Part shown: one piece after another, positions 1 to 55,091 of the stretch
Numbering within the stretch: the first letter of the stretch is position 1
Layout: the number at the start of each line of letters is the position of its first letter
Origin: Hormiphora californensis
Taxonomy: Eukaryota > Ctenophora > Tentaculata > Cydippida > Pleurobrachiidae
Length of the DNA: 64,000 nt
Reading direction: 5' to 3'
Assembly: GCA_020137815.1 (NCBI GenBank)
Contig: CM035361.1
Location: 6,626,595-6,690,594 of the forward strand
Made by a program: the position numbers and the translations under genes
Notes under the pieces: generated by a model
The model's input: only the letters and a program-made list of their open reading frames with translations
What the model was told of the DNA's origin: nothing
The model's database searches: none

Positions 1-1004
1 AAAAGTTTTCGTATAAACAACTGGCCCCCCCCCCCCCCCCATTTTCCCAAAACCGGGGGGCCCCCAGTTGCGTGATTATAACAACTCCCCCCCCCGATAA
101 TTTAACGGGGGGTCATAAGGGATAAATATGTCTGGGTTTAGGGTTCGAGTGAACCCAGGACACCCAATTTAAAGCCCGGGTCAACAACCCCTTTTGTTTT
201 TAGAGGTATTGGGCCCAAAAATCTCCTCTCGCTCTCTCTCTCTTCTCTCTCCTTTATCTCTCTCTTTTCTTCTCTATCTCTCCCCCCACCCCCTCTCCCT
301 TTTCTCCCCCCTTTTCTCTCTCTTTTCTTTTTCTCTCTCCTCTCGCTCCCCCTCTCTCTCTCTCTCTCTCTCCTAAAATTTTCACTCTTCCCCCCCTTTT
401 CTCTCTCGCCCCTCTCTCTCTCTCTTCTCTCCTCTCTCTCTCTCCCCCCCTTCTCTCCTCCTTTCAGAAAAGGGGCTCCCCGGGGGAGGAAGAGGGAAAC
501 AGAAAAACCTTTCCAATAAACCCAGACCCTCCTAAAAAATTTTGGGGGGAAAAGGGGGGTCAAGATTCACCCGAAAATCAATGTCAGTGCCCGGACCCAA
601 AGGGAAAATTTCCCCAGCCCCTACTGGGTATTACTATCTTCAAATTTTTATCCTTCCGGGCTCCCCTCCCCCCCCCCATTTTAGTTTGGAATGTAGGTTT
701 GGCCCCCCCCCCCTCCCCTTAATTACCCCCCCTTCTCCCTTTTTTCTAGCTTGATATGGAGTGTAAGGGTTGGGGATATTAAAGCCGCCCCCCCCCCCAT
801 TTCAAAATCCCCTCTCCCTCCCCACCTAAAAACCCTCTCTCCCCCGCTGGATAGGAGTGTAAAGGTTGGGGGAGTTTTTCACGCCAAAGCTCCCCCACCC
901 CCCCCCCCCCCAATACTAACTCCACTCCCCCACCTAACTAACTCAACTACCCCCCCCCCCCCCTAACTAACCCCCCACCCTAACTAACTCCCTCTCTCCC
1001 CTAG
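1..1004. repeat. Low-complexity poly-C/CT sequence with decayed copies of an exon edge
   Basis: The first 560 bases are poly-C runs and CT-rich tracts with no believable gene. From about 677 onward there are three decayed copies of the next exon's 5' edge, recognisable by a GGAxxxTGTA core near 687, 755 and 850. Expanded C runs separate them. The true exon follows a CTAG acceptor at 1001-1004. Many homopolymers here may be inexact in length. Confidence 0.6.
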
Positions 1005-44675
<43,671 letters not shown>

Positions 44676-44852
44676 GTTAGAATGGTTTTGAAGTGAACAG
44701 GAGAGATTTTCACAAAAAATTATCCCAGTAGCCAGATAATTTTTTAAAGAAAATCCCTGCTGTTCTCTCTTGCTTAAACAGCACTAGAGATATCTATGTT
44801 ATTCAAATTTTTTATAACCAATTTGGCACTTCTTCTTAAATTGCTATGGCAA

Positions 44853-46026
44853 CTAGATAGTATATAGGTCTAGATAGTATCTAGGTCTGATTGTACCACT
44901 GTGATTTGTGGGGATTGCGTCCTCAGGAGAACTCGACAGGGCAATGAAATTATCCTGGAGTACTGTACAAAAACAAACACGAGTGTTTTAGAAAACAATT
45001 GTTTCACTACCAGTAGCCTGGTAGATCATCAGGAAAAAGAAAAGCGGCAAAGAGAGATTTGGATTTATGGGATTCGTTTCAAGCATTGTTCCTCCATGAT
45101 ATTTTGTTGTTTCAATGCAACTGCTTACCTAGTTGTCTACAAAGAGGGGCATCAATGTTCCACTCTACGTCGGAATTACATGTCCTCTCAGAGCTACCAT
45201 CTCGCACGTGCTTCTTCTGACAGTTGATTGTCACTGTCTCTCCGGGATCAGTATCGTTCCAACTTCCTTGCACTGATCCGTCCACGGTAAACCCGGGGCA
45301 AACTAAGGGAAGGAATGGACATAATAAAATAGTATTGATTCCAATGGTGGTATACTCCCCGTTCATCCACTAAGTTTTGTGAGAAAACACGGCGTGCCAC
45401 TCTTACTTTATACTTTAAGTGTTACTAAGTAATACAGTATATTAATAATAAATATTTATTTGCTTTTAGTTTATACCTGTTGGTTTTGCTCTGTAGCTGT
45501 CAGATGCAGTGTCCCAGGTGTCAAATTTTATCTTCTCCACATCTCCTCCCCACTTTGATACACAGGACTGGCCACTGAACTGGTAGTTCAGTACCTCCAC
45601 CCCGTTGCACTCTATACTGATGGCAGTAGCCGTCTTTCGAATTGTCCACATCTTGTTCACTTCCTCTGATGGTTGTACTGGGAGGGTAGTCCATGATCCG
45701 GTGCAGTAGCTGATGTAGTAGTTCATAGTTGAGGTAAATATCACCGCCACCCCCCCAATCAGACTCTCATCTGCAGCGTATTTATACACCGAGATCATGT
45801 CCCCACTCCCGGCAGTAGAGCTGGTTTTGATTTGAAGAGGGGTGCTCTCCAGATCAAATGGGATGTATGTATCACGTACTACTGGACTCCACGCTGAAAT
45901 GGGATGATATTATTTATAGTACAAACATAAATAACTTATCTCATCCACACATTATGGTCCTTTAGTCTCACCTCCTGTTGCAAGAGCCATGGACGGCAAT
46001 AGAATTGAAAACAGAAAAAGCCACAT
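44853..46026 (-). CDS. Secreted protein with unnamed module plus one CCP/sushi domain
   Basis: Exons on the minus strand: 46026-45972 (signal peptide MWLFLFSILLPSMALA), 45893-45477, 45302-45129 and a possible last exon 44962-44853. All junctions are phase 1, typical of shuffled extracellular modules. Exon 2 encodes a ~139-residue module with MWTIRKTATAISIECNG, CVSKWGGDVEKIKFD and SDSYRA. Exon 3 is a CCP/sushi domain: CPGF...C...CxSDVEWxxxxPLC, with four Cys and the Trp before the last Cys. The total is about 251 residues if the last exon is right. It lies just beyond the last ATG2 exon found and may be in a further ATG2 intron. It is presumably extracellular, perhaps in recognition; this is inference. 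Confidence 0.75.
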
Positions 46027-46095
46027 CTTTCCTTTTTGGATAGTCTTTGAAACACAGCGATTACATTGATTATAGTCCTATAGGGATGGATATTG

Positions 46096-46375
46096 TAATT
46101 ATAATATGTTCGCAAAAGGCAAGCTTCCCCTCGTCCGACCCGAAGTTGGAATCATATGGGTTTAGTTTGTCGAACCGGCAAGTTGCTAACATATTTCAAA
46201 TCTTCACTACTTCTCAAATGATCTAATCCCATACATTCAGTCTAATACCAAAATAAAATTGTAAATCCTATTAAAAATAGAGACAAAAATAATGGCACCA
46301 AAATGTGAAATGCCCTTGTAGTTAGTGGGAGCAGAACAAAATCAATTTCTTATCTCACCACGTTAATAAATAATT
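46096..46375 (+). repeat. Left part of duplicated ~3-kb sequence, copy A
   Basis: From ATATGTTCGCAAAAGGCAAG onward it matches 57485-57770 with scattered single-base indels. It is cut at 46375 by the TIR element and resumes at 53110. Confidence 0.85.
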
Positions 46376-46403
46376 GGTAATATGGTAGTTCTGGGCTGAA
46401 CAT

Positions 46404-47606
46404 TTTCGACCGCTTTAAAGCGCTTTAAAGCGTTCGAGAAAGCGCTTTATAGCGCTTTAAAGCGCTTTAAAGCGATACCGCTTTAAAGCGCACCGCTTTA
46501 AAGCGCTTTTAAAGCGCTAAAAGCGCTTTATAGCGGTTTCTGAAGCAATATAAAGCGCTTTCGAAAGCGCTATAAAGCGCTTTTAAAAGCGCTTTAAAGC
46601 GCCACCGATTTAAAGCGCTTTATTTTCAAAATTTAGCGCTTTAAAGCGTTTTGCAAGCGCTTTAAAAAGCGCTATGAAGCGCTATAAAGCGCTTCGTCAG
46701 ATCGCTTTAAAGCGCTATTTAGCGCTATTTAGCGCTTTATAGCGCTTTCGAAAGCGCTTTTAAAAGCGCTATAAAGCGCTAAATAGCGCTAGAAAGCGCT
46801 TTTAAAAGCGCTATAAAGCGCTTTATAGCGCTTTTAAAAGCGCTAGAAATCGCTTTCAATAGCGCTATAAAGCGCTACAAAGCGCTTTATAGCGCTTTTT
46901 AAAGCGCTTTATATAGCATATTTGAAAGCGCTTTATAGCGCTATACAGCGCTTTTAAAAGCGCTTTAGAAAGCGCTTTAAAGCGCTTTTAAGAGCGCTTT
47001 AAAGCGCTTTTTATAGCGCTAAAAAGCGCTTTCTAAAGCGCTTTTTAAAGCGCTAAAAAGCGCTTCTTAAAGCGCTAAAAAGCGCTTTTTAAAGCGCTTT
47101 AAAGCGATATAAAATGTGCTACTTCAACCGCTAAAAAGCGCTATAAAGCGCTAAAAAGCGCTTTGAAAAGCGCTTTAAAAAGCGCTAGGAAGCGCTTTTA
47201 AAAGCGCTTTCTAGCGCTTTATAAAGCGCTTTTCAAAGCGCTTTTTAGCGCTTTTTAAAGCGCTTTGAAGCGCCATAAAAAGCGCTATAAAGCGCTTTAA
47301 ATAGCGCTATGAAGCGCTTTTTATAGCGCTATAAAGCGCTCTTAAGCGCTTTTTGTGGCGCTTTAAAAAGCGCTTTATAGCGCTTTATAAAGCGCTATAA
47401 AGCGCTTCTTAAAGAGCTTTTTAAAGCGCTTTTTGTGGCGCTTTAAAAAGCGCTTTTTAGCGCTTTAACTAGCGCTGAAAAGCGCTTTAAATAGCGCTAA
47501 AAAGCGCTATATAAAGCGCTTTAAAGCGCTTTATATAGCGCTTTCTAGCGCTTTTTAAAGCGCTTTTAAAAGCGCTATTTAAGGCGCTTGAAAGCGCTTT
47601 TTATAG
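46404..47606. repeat. AGCGCTTTAAAGCGCT-type palindromic repeat, left array
   Basis: Dense AGCGCT and its complement are joined by A/T spacers of variable length (TTTAAA, TTTATA, TTTTAAA, ATAA). Units are self-complementary rather than a fixed-period satellite. Right-hand counterparts lie at 49490-50336 and 51440-51760. Confidence 0.95.
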
Positions 47607-47627
47607 TAAAACGAGCTCATCACATGA

Positions 47628-49202
47628 AGCTTTCATAGATCGCCCTCACCACTACCAGTATCACCCAAACTATCTCCTGTTACCTCTGAATATCCAGCAA
47701 TCGCAGTCAACACTCAAACTAGTGCCACACAGAATAATAAGGTTGTTAATACCAAACCTGTTGACGGGGTAAAATCCCCTACACCTAGCAGCTTCAATTC
47801 TGAAAGTCCTGGATTTGACAGTGACCTTGTAAGGATCGGAACCGAACAAGGACACCCCCTTAGCCCGGAGTTTTTCAAGATGTTCCTTGACGAAATGTCC
47901 CAACTCTTAAATAGCTCGAAAGGACTATTTCCAGTACTAGGGGGCTGTGATGTCAACCACCTATTGTGGGCCGATGACATTGTGTTGCTAGCACTCGATA
48001 GCGGCTCGATGGACAGCCTCCTTGCTATCTTGGGAGATTACGCTACCACCTGGGAGCTAGAGATAAATACAGAAAAGACTAAGATCCTAGTCTTTAATCC
48101 TTCCGGCAGAGTTCTGAAGGACAGCCATGGATTTCAGCTGCTCGGTAAAACACTTGATTCGGTAAAAGAGTACACCTACCTGGGTATTGTATTCTCTGCC
48201 AGCGGAAGTATGAAGGCGGCAATCACTAACCTCTCCACCAAAGGGAGTAAAGCCGTCTTTCTCCTGAGGAAAACAGTGAATGGTGACTCCCTCTCAGCTT
48301 GGGCAGCTTTCAAGCTCTTTGACGCTCTAATAACTCCCATCATCACATACGGCTGCCCAATCTGGCTCCCGTATTCCGAATCTGCCAAGGTACTCCACTC
48401 TACACCTGCAAACTGTGAAACGTACATGAAGCGGATAACCGCTGACCCTTTCGAGAAAGTGCAACTCAAATTCATCAAATGGGCACTTGGGGTGCATAAA
48501 AAGAGCACCAACACCGCTTGCTACGGGGAGACTGGTAGAGCTCCAGTTTCGATCACGGTACTGAATCAATGCCTCCACTACTTCGCCAGGGTCATGTCCA
48601 AGTGTGGCGATGAAGACTCACTTCTAGGTCTAGCAGCAAAGGAGCAGAAAACTTTGGACCTGGACTGGTACACCTTCTGGAACAAGCTCCACAGTAGTAA
48701 CGGCCCCGCAAGGCAAACCATGGAACATCAGATGGTTACCCACTGGGAATCACTTCGCCAGAAGCAGTCAAAAATGCACTTCTACAATTCGGTTAAACCA
48801 AGCTACGGCTACGAGGATTACTTGAACATAAAAAGAGCGGACAGGAAGGAGGTAAGCAAAATCCGAGTTAGTGCCCACGACCTCAGGATCGAAACCTCAA
48901 GATACACCCAGTCAAACCAACCCAAACACTGTAGATTTTGCTGTGACGACCTGAATCGACGGCTACTTGACAACCTCCCCTTCCCTGAAACGATACTCGA
49001 AAGCGAGGAACATGTCATCACCACTTGTCCAGCATACCACCATATACGAGTCACCCTCCCTGAATCACTAAGATCCGCCATCGCAGAAAAGGATTTCCCC
49101 ACAGTATTCTCTGAATACCACTGCAGCTATCTTAACCGGTTCCTCAAGAGCTGCAAACTGCTTAGAGACTCATGGGTATCAAATCAATCGTGCAATACAT
49201 GA
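47628..49202 (+). mobile_element. Non-LTR retrotransposon fragment (reverse transcriptase C-terminal part)
   Basis: An open frame of about 524 codons from the codon after a TGA. After a ~65-residue Ser/Pro-rich lead comes GTEQGHPLSPEFFKMF (RT block 4), then LLWADDIVLLA with the catalytic ADD (block 5), then ELEINTEKTKILVF and YLGIVF, typical of non-LTR RT palm and thumb. A CRFCC...EEHVITTCPAYH Cys-His motif lies near the C-terminus. The front of the RT and any endonuclease are missing, so the lead-in looks like an internal-deletion junction. An AATAATAAATAATAATATT tail follows at about 49447-49465. It is embedded between AGCGCT arrays. It could be a dead copy or one with an intact tail half; the clade is not assigned. 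Confidence 0.85.
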
Positions 49203-49489
49203 ACTATGAACTTCTGTTTGAGGGTGTGTGTGTGTGGGTCTTGACCGTACATATGCCCACCCCCATCGGGGGCCGGTTACGTGCATGCTCGCAAATCCCC
49301 GGGTTTCGCGTTGTGTGTACGATGCTTGCTCGGTGATCATATGTACGATCTATATTTTTTTTGGTCTCTTCTTATTTGGACACAGATGGCTACAGTCGCA
49401 TATTTCGGCTACATTTTCTGTTTTTTGTTTCTAATTCTAATTCTACAATAATAAATAATAATATTCAAAAACCGAATAGAATGCTTTAA

Positions 49490-50336
49490 AAAGCGATTTA
49501 TAGCGCTTCATAAAGCGCTTTAAAGCGCTTTTTATAGCGCTTTCTAGCGCTTTATAAAGCGCTATAAAAAGCGCTTTAAGAGGCGCTTTAAAGCGCTTTT
49601 TATAGCGCTCTATAAAGCGCTAGAAAGCGCTATAAAAAGCGCTTTAAAGCGCTTTATGAAGCGCTATAAATCGCTTTTTAAAGCGCTTTCTAGCGCTTTA
49701 AGAGGCGCTTTAAAGCGCTTTATAGCGCTATAAAAAGCGCTTTATAAAGCGCTTTCGAGCGCTTTAACAAGCGCTATAAAGCGCTTCTTAAAGCGCTTTA
49801 TAGCGCTTTTTAAAGCGCTTGAAAGCGCTTTATAAAGCGCTATGAAGCGCTTTACAGCGCTTCATAAAGCGCTATAAAAAGCGCTATAAAGCGCTTTAAA
49901 AAGCGCTTTTTAAAAGACTTTATAAAGCGCTTTATAGCGCTATAAAAAGCGCTGCAAAGCGCTTTATATAGCGCTTTATAGCGCTTTATCAAGCGCTTTA
50001 TAGCGCTTTTTATAGCGCTATAAAGCGCTTGATATAGCGCTTTTTATAGCGCTTTAAAGCGCTATATAAAGCGCTATAAAGCGCTTTATAAAGCGCTATG
50101 AAGCACTATTTAAAGCGCTATAAGAAGCGCTTTAAAGCGCTTTATAGTGCATTTAAAAGCGCTTTTAAAAGCGCTTTAAAGCGCTTTAAAGCGCTCTAGA
50201 AAGCGCTTTTTAAAGCGCTTTATAGCGCTTTTAAAAGCGCTTTAAAGCGCTTTAAAGCGTTTTTAGAAACGCTTTCTGAAGCGATATAAAGCGCTTTTTA
50301 AAGCGCTTTAAAAAGCGCTTTTTAAAGCGCTTTATA
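49490..50336. repeat. AGCGCTTTAAAGCGCT-type palindromic repeat, middle array
   Basis: Same composition as the left array. It starts just after the retroelement tail and ends at the foldback element. Confidence 0.95.
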
Positions 50337-51439
50337 GGTAGAAGGGCCACGGCCCTTGAACACCGCCACGTGGCGGTTTTAACCGCCACGTGGCCCCTGG
50401 ACGTGGCGTCAATTCTCAGGACGTGGCGCCAATGAGCCTTTTTGGCGGTGTTCATGTGGCGTTAATAGTCGAAATTGGCGCTTCGAATTGGCGCTTTTCT
50501 TTTTTGGCCCCAGGGACGTGGCGTTGGCCCCAGGACGTGGCGTCAATTTTGAGAGGATGGCGCCAATGGATTTTTAGTCGATTTTAGCGCCACGTGGTTT
50601 TTTGAATTTTCGGTGTGGCGTCAATAATTGACGCCACATAGTTGGCGCCACATAAACTCCGCCACATCAAAGCGCCAAAGTAATTATTAGCGCCATTTAC
50701 ATGGCGCTAATTAAGTTCTTACATGGCGATATATTTATATAAACACAGCTCTTTTTTAACTGTTCAATCCTTGATGCCTCTGTGGGTCTTTAGGGACTTC
50801 TACGGACATTCATGAATGTCCTGCAGGGACCTCTGGTGTCCTCTTGGGGCGTTTCAGGGGACTCTAGAGAACTCTAGTGGCTTTTTGGGGGCCTTGTGTG
50901 CTCATCTGGGGCTGCATTCGATCTTTCTGGGCTTTTGAGGGACTCTAATCGACTCTAGTGGCCTCTAGGGGTCTCTTGGAGCCTTCTAGGGGGCTTTTAG
51001 GTGACTCTAGCGCCTCCTGGGGGTCCCTAGGGGCCACTAGGGGGTTTCTGGTATCAGTTTATATGGCGCCAATTTACATGGCGCCAAAAAATTAGCGCCA
51101 AAAATTAGCGCCAAATGATAGGCCAAAAAAACAAATTGGCGATTCGAATTTTTCGGGTGTGGCGTCATCCGAAAGCGCCAAAAAATTTTGACATCTCCGC
51201 CACTCAAAAATTGACGCCCACGTCCTGGGGCCAACGCCACGTCCCTGGGGCCCAAAAAAGAAAAGCGCCAATTCAGAGCGCCAATTTCGACTATTAACGC
51301 CACATGAACACCGCCAACAAAAAAAAAAAAAAGGCCATTGGCGCCACCGTCCTGAGAATTGACGCCACGTCCAGGGGTCCACGTGGCGGTTTAAAACCCC
51401 GCCACGTGGGGGGTGTTTCAAGGGCCGTGACCCTTTACC
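50337..51439. mobile_element. 1.1-kb foldback element with CGCCACGTGG-rich arms
   Basis: Left end GGTAGAAGGGCCACGGCCC pairs with the right end GGGCCGTGACCCTTTACC. Arms of roughly 380 bp are imperfect reverse complements containing CCGCCACGTGGCGG, GACGTGGCGTCAAT and TTGGCGCC blocks. The middle (about 50730-51050) is unrelated GGGACTCTAG-rich sequence. GCTTTATA flanks both sides (50329-50336, 51440-51447), an apparent 8-bp target duplication of the hAT type. The host array contains this word often, so chance is possible. Confidence 0.72.
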
Positions 51440-51760
51440 GCTTTATAGCGCTTTTAAAAGCGCTGTACAAGCGCTTAATAAAGCGATTTTTAAACACCCG
51501 CTTTGTATTAAAAGCGCTTTATTATAGCGTTTTAAAAGCGATACACCGCTTTAAAGCGCTTAAAAAGCGCTTGAAAGGCGCTAACAAAGCGCTTAAAGCG
51601 CTATAAAGAGTTTTTTTGTTTTGAAAGAAGAAAAAAGCGCTTTTCTACTATTTTTTATAGCGCTTTTAAAAGCGCTTTTTTTTTTTTTTTATTTTTTAAA
51701 GCGCTCTTTTTTAACAAGCGCTTTATTTTTTTCTGCTCACGCGCCATCACAAAATAAAGC
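51440..51760. repeat. AGCGCT-type repeat, right array
   Basis: Continues the array beyond the foldback element, with growing T-runs. Isolated copies persist to about 52745. Confidence 0.85.
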
Positions 51761-51769
51761 GCTTTTTTT

Positions 51770-53093
51770 TTTGTTAAACTGGTTGTGCTTGTGGCTGGGT
51801 TGGAGCGTTGTGGTGGCTCTTGGCTGGTGGGATGGTGTGTTTATGGCGTGGTTTGTGTTGGTGTGGTCCGTGGTGGGTGGGGGGGGTGGGTGGCTGGTGG
51901 TGTGTTGGTGTGGTTGTTGGTTGGGGGGTGGCGTTGTTTTGGAAATCGGTGGCACTGGTGTTGGCTTGGTTGGTTTTGGTGGCCGGGACCTTTTTGTTTT
52001 TTTTTTATTTTTTATCCTTTTTTTTAGGCGCTTTTGTCTTCTTTTGTTAATTTTTTTTTTTTTTTTTTTTTCTTTTTGCGTTTTGTTTTTTAATTTTTTT
52101 TTTTTTTTTGTTAAAATCCGGTGGCTGCGGTGGTGGTGGTGTGGCTGTGGGTTTGGTGTGGGGTGGTTGGCGTTTGGGTGGCGTGGTGGTTGGGTGGTTT
52201 GGCCGCTTTGCACGATTTAAAAAAAAAGCGCTTTTGGGGGAAAAGGAAGCGCTTTAAAGCGCTTTCGGAAGAAGAAAAAAAAAAGATATAGCCAAAAAGG
52301 GCTTTCTTATATCGCCCAAAAAAAGACCGTATCTTATTATTTATGTATTAATTATTTATTAATATTATTATTAAAGCAGCTTTTTAGCGCTTTTTTTATT
52401 TTAAAACGCTTTTTAAAGAGCGCAGGATGGTATGTGCTTTGGGGTGCGCCTTTGGTCTGTCTTGGTTTAGTGCGTTGCGCTTGCGTCTTGTAGAGCTGCG
52501 TGCGAGCGGTGTGTTCCTGGGCGGGATGGTGTTGCCTGGAGGGTGTGGCTTGCTGTCGCTTTTGTGCGCTTTGTTTTTTAAAGCGGTAGGTTGTTGGTTT
52601 TGCTTGGTTTTTTCTGGTTTTTTTTATATCGCTTTTTTTATTTTTATTTTAATTTTTTCTTTTTTTTTTTTTTTAAAGCGCTTTTTTTTTTTTTTTTTTT
52701 GTAAAGCGCTTATAAGCGCTTTCTTAAAACGCTTTAGTAAAGCGCTGTTTAACAGCGGTTCGGGTTTCGAAAAGTGCGAACTCGGCGATCGAATTCGAGG
52801 TTCGCTTCGAGTCTTTCGAGGCGTTTTTCGAAAAGTGTATTCGCGAAAAATCGCGACTGTTTCGTCGGGAAAGTGAAAAAGGGGGGTTCGAAAAGGAATT
52901 TTCTCGAATCGATCGAAAAGTGGAATCGGGAAAAAAAGGGCTTCCTCTCGCGAACGACGAAAATTTGCGGTGTCTCGATTTCGAAAGTTTGGGGTCGATC
53001 GAAATATCCGAAAAGGTTACCGCGAAAAAAAGTCTCGCGCGAAAGTGTTTTTCCAAGCCCAGAGAAGAAAAAGAGAACAGAGAGGAGTAGAGA
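51770..53093. other. GT-rich, poly-T and TTCGAAA-rich subterminal part of the 6.7-kb element
   Basis: GTGGTTGGGTGG-type sequence (51780-52210) and poly-T runs give long but meaningless frames. From about 52745 the sequence is rich in TTCGA/GAAAA words up to the right inverted repeat. No gene supported. Confidence 0.5.
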
Positions 53094-53109
53094 AACTACC
53101 ATTATTACC

Positions 53110-55044
53110 AAATATATAAAAATAATAATTAATTAAGTTGATGCTCTTCTTTTGTTTTAGAGGTGATTCCTCACGGAGTTTCTAACCGCCAGCCAATGGA
53201 TGAAATTTTGAATTTATCCCACTCTATTGTGTTGCACAATGCACAGGCTGTGGTTTTTTACGAAGTTTAGCGAAGTAAAGTTTAGTTAGTAGTTATACCC
53301 CTTGCCAGCAGGCCAAGCGCGTGCAAAATGTATGATGCGCAAGGTCGCCCGGCGACAGACGTCGTGAGGTGTTCTTCCGATTACCAAGCACAGGCTTGAT
53401 TGCTTTGCCACTTTGTTTGTCTACATTCTTTTTCTGTTGTTGTGTTCTTTTCTTGTGTGTAACAAAAAAAAAAAAGGGTGGCCCATGTTTATAAAAAAAA
53501 CAGGGGCATTTTTTTTTTTACCACATCATCGGCCATCACCATTTTCTATTATAGCTTTATTGTTCATTCATAACCTGAAATAAAATAATTTATTTTCATT
53601 AATTTGCACCAAAAGGCTCAAAAGTTTTGAATATCAAATGTGTTGTAGGCGCCAAAATTTTGGTTGCAGGCGGCTAAAAACAAACAAAAGTTCAAAACAA
53701 ACCAAAAACTTACCAACAAAAGTTTTTTCAATTGATTATTATTAATTAATGTTTAATTAGAAAAATCAAAAAAAAATCGGCTCCGTTATGACTCTCGTAT
53801 ATTTTTTATACTACTAGAAACATACATACAAAGTTGTTTTTATTTTCGAAATTTCAAACGGTTGTTTAGTTGTTTGTATTTTGTGTAGGGCCACAGTTGA
53901 ATAATACAAAGTTGCCAAAAAAAATTGTTGCTAGGGGCAACAAAAATTGTGCAGGGGCAAAAGTTTTTTTGAAATTACTTATAATAATTAATTTAATTAA
54001 AAAAAGAAAATCAGGAAATCGCGGCTCTCGTTTATGACGCGTAGTATATCCAACTAGAACATGCATTCTGCAAAGTCTCGATTTCGAAAATATTCAAACG
54101 GTGTGGCCACAGTTCGAATATCAAATTTACCGAAAATGTGACAGGGTTAGGGCAAACATTTGCCCGCCAACAAAAAATGTAACAGGGGGCCCAAAATGTT
54201 GCAGGGGCAAAATTTTAATTGCTATTAATTAATGGATAATTAATTTTGACCTCTATTCCCACTTTTTGTCGAGCGTTCTATATGCATGAACTACATTACT
54301 AACCACAAAAGGTTTAGGCCGTTATTTATAGAGCAGAACAGAAAAATATACCATTTTGTTAGTCGCTATTGTTCAGGAAATGTTGCAGGGCGGTCGAAAA
54401 TCAGCGGTGGTTGTTGCAGGGGAAAAAGATGGATGCAGGGGCAGGCAAATTTTATATTAATTATAATTAATAGTTAAATTATTTAAAAATAATGAATCCA
54501 GGCCTTTTTAGGCCTGTAGTATACTACTAGAAACATGCATACAAAGTTTCATTCGAAAAAACAAAAGGTTTTGGCCCACAGGTTTGAATATCAAAATTGC
54601 AAAAAATGTTTGCAGGGGTTATTTGCCCCTGTACATTTTCAAAAAAGTTTGCAGGGAGGCCCCTTAAAAAAGTCCAATTTTTGCATGCCTATAACTATTA
54701 ATTAATTTAATTAATTTTCAATTACTCCCACCCACCTTCTTTTTCGAATATCATTTTTTATGATTTGACGGAAAAGAACCATCCTACCAAAGTTCAATTC
54801 GATATTTCAAGCAGAACGGAAGATAAACCGTGTGCAGGGGCACGCGTGGAGGCGGCAAAAAAATCACAAAGTACAGGGGCAATGGATTAGCTTATATATA
54901 ATTAATTAATTTAATTAAAAAATCAAAAATCCAGGCAGTTTATGACACGCAGTCATACTACTAGAACAGCTCTAACAAAAATTTTCATAGGTCCGATTAT
55001 CATCAAAACGATGTGCCGCAATCGCGCCTGAATGAAATTTGCCC

Positions 55045-55091
<47 letters not shown>

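Larger units (their letters stand above)
46376..53109. mobile_element. 6.7-kb composite element with terminal inverted repeats
   Basis: Left end GGTAATATGGTAGTT (46376-46390) pairs with AACTACCATTATTACC (53094-53109). Inside, CTGGGCTGAACATTTTCG on the left has a counterpart on the right (CGAAAGTG...CCAAGCCCAG). The homologous copy at 57485-61080 runs straight through the insertion point, so this segment is an insertion. AT-rich flanks (AATAAATAATT left, AATAATAATT right) are compatible with a target duplication but too simple to prove it. It contains AGCGCT arrays, a reverse transcriptase fragment and a nested foldback element. No transposase recognised. Confidence 0.72.

Noticed and set aside
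46404-50336. Centromeric or telomeric satellite
   Set aside because: The AGCGCT arrays are confined within an element with inverted ends and have no fixed period; no telomeric repeat is present.
51604-52876. Open frames of 100-200 codons in GT-rich and poly-T sequence
   Set aside because: Composition is dominated by Trp, Gly and Phe runs caused by low complexity; no motif found.
52724-53136. 110-120 codon frames rich in Arg, Phe and Ser
   Set aside because: All arise from TTCGAA-type word repetition open on both strands, with no recognisable domain.
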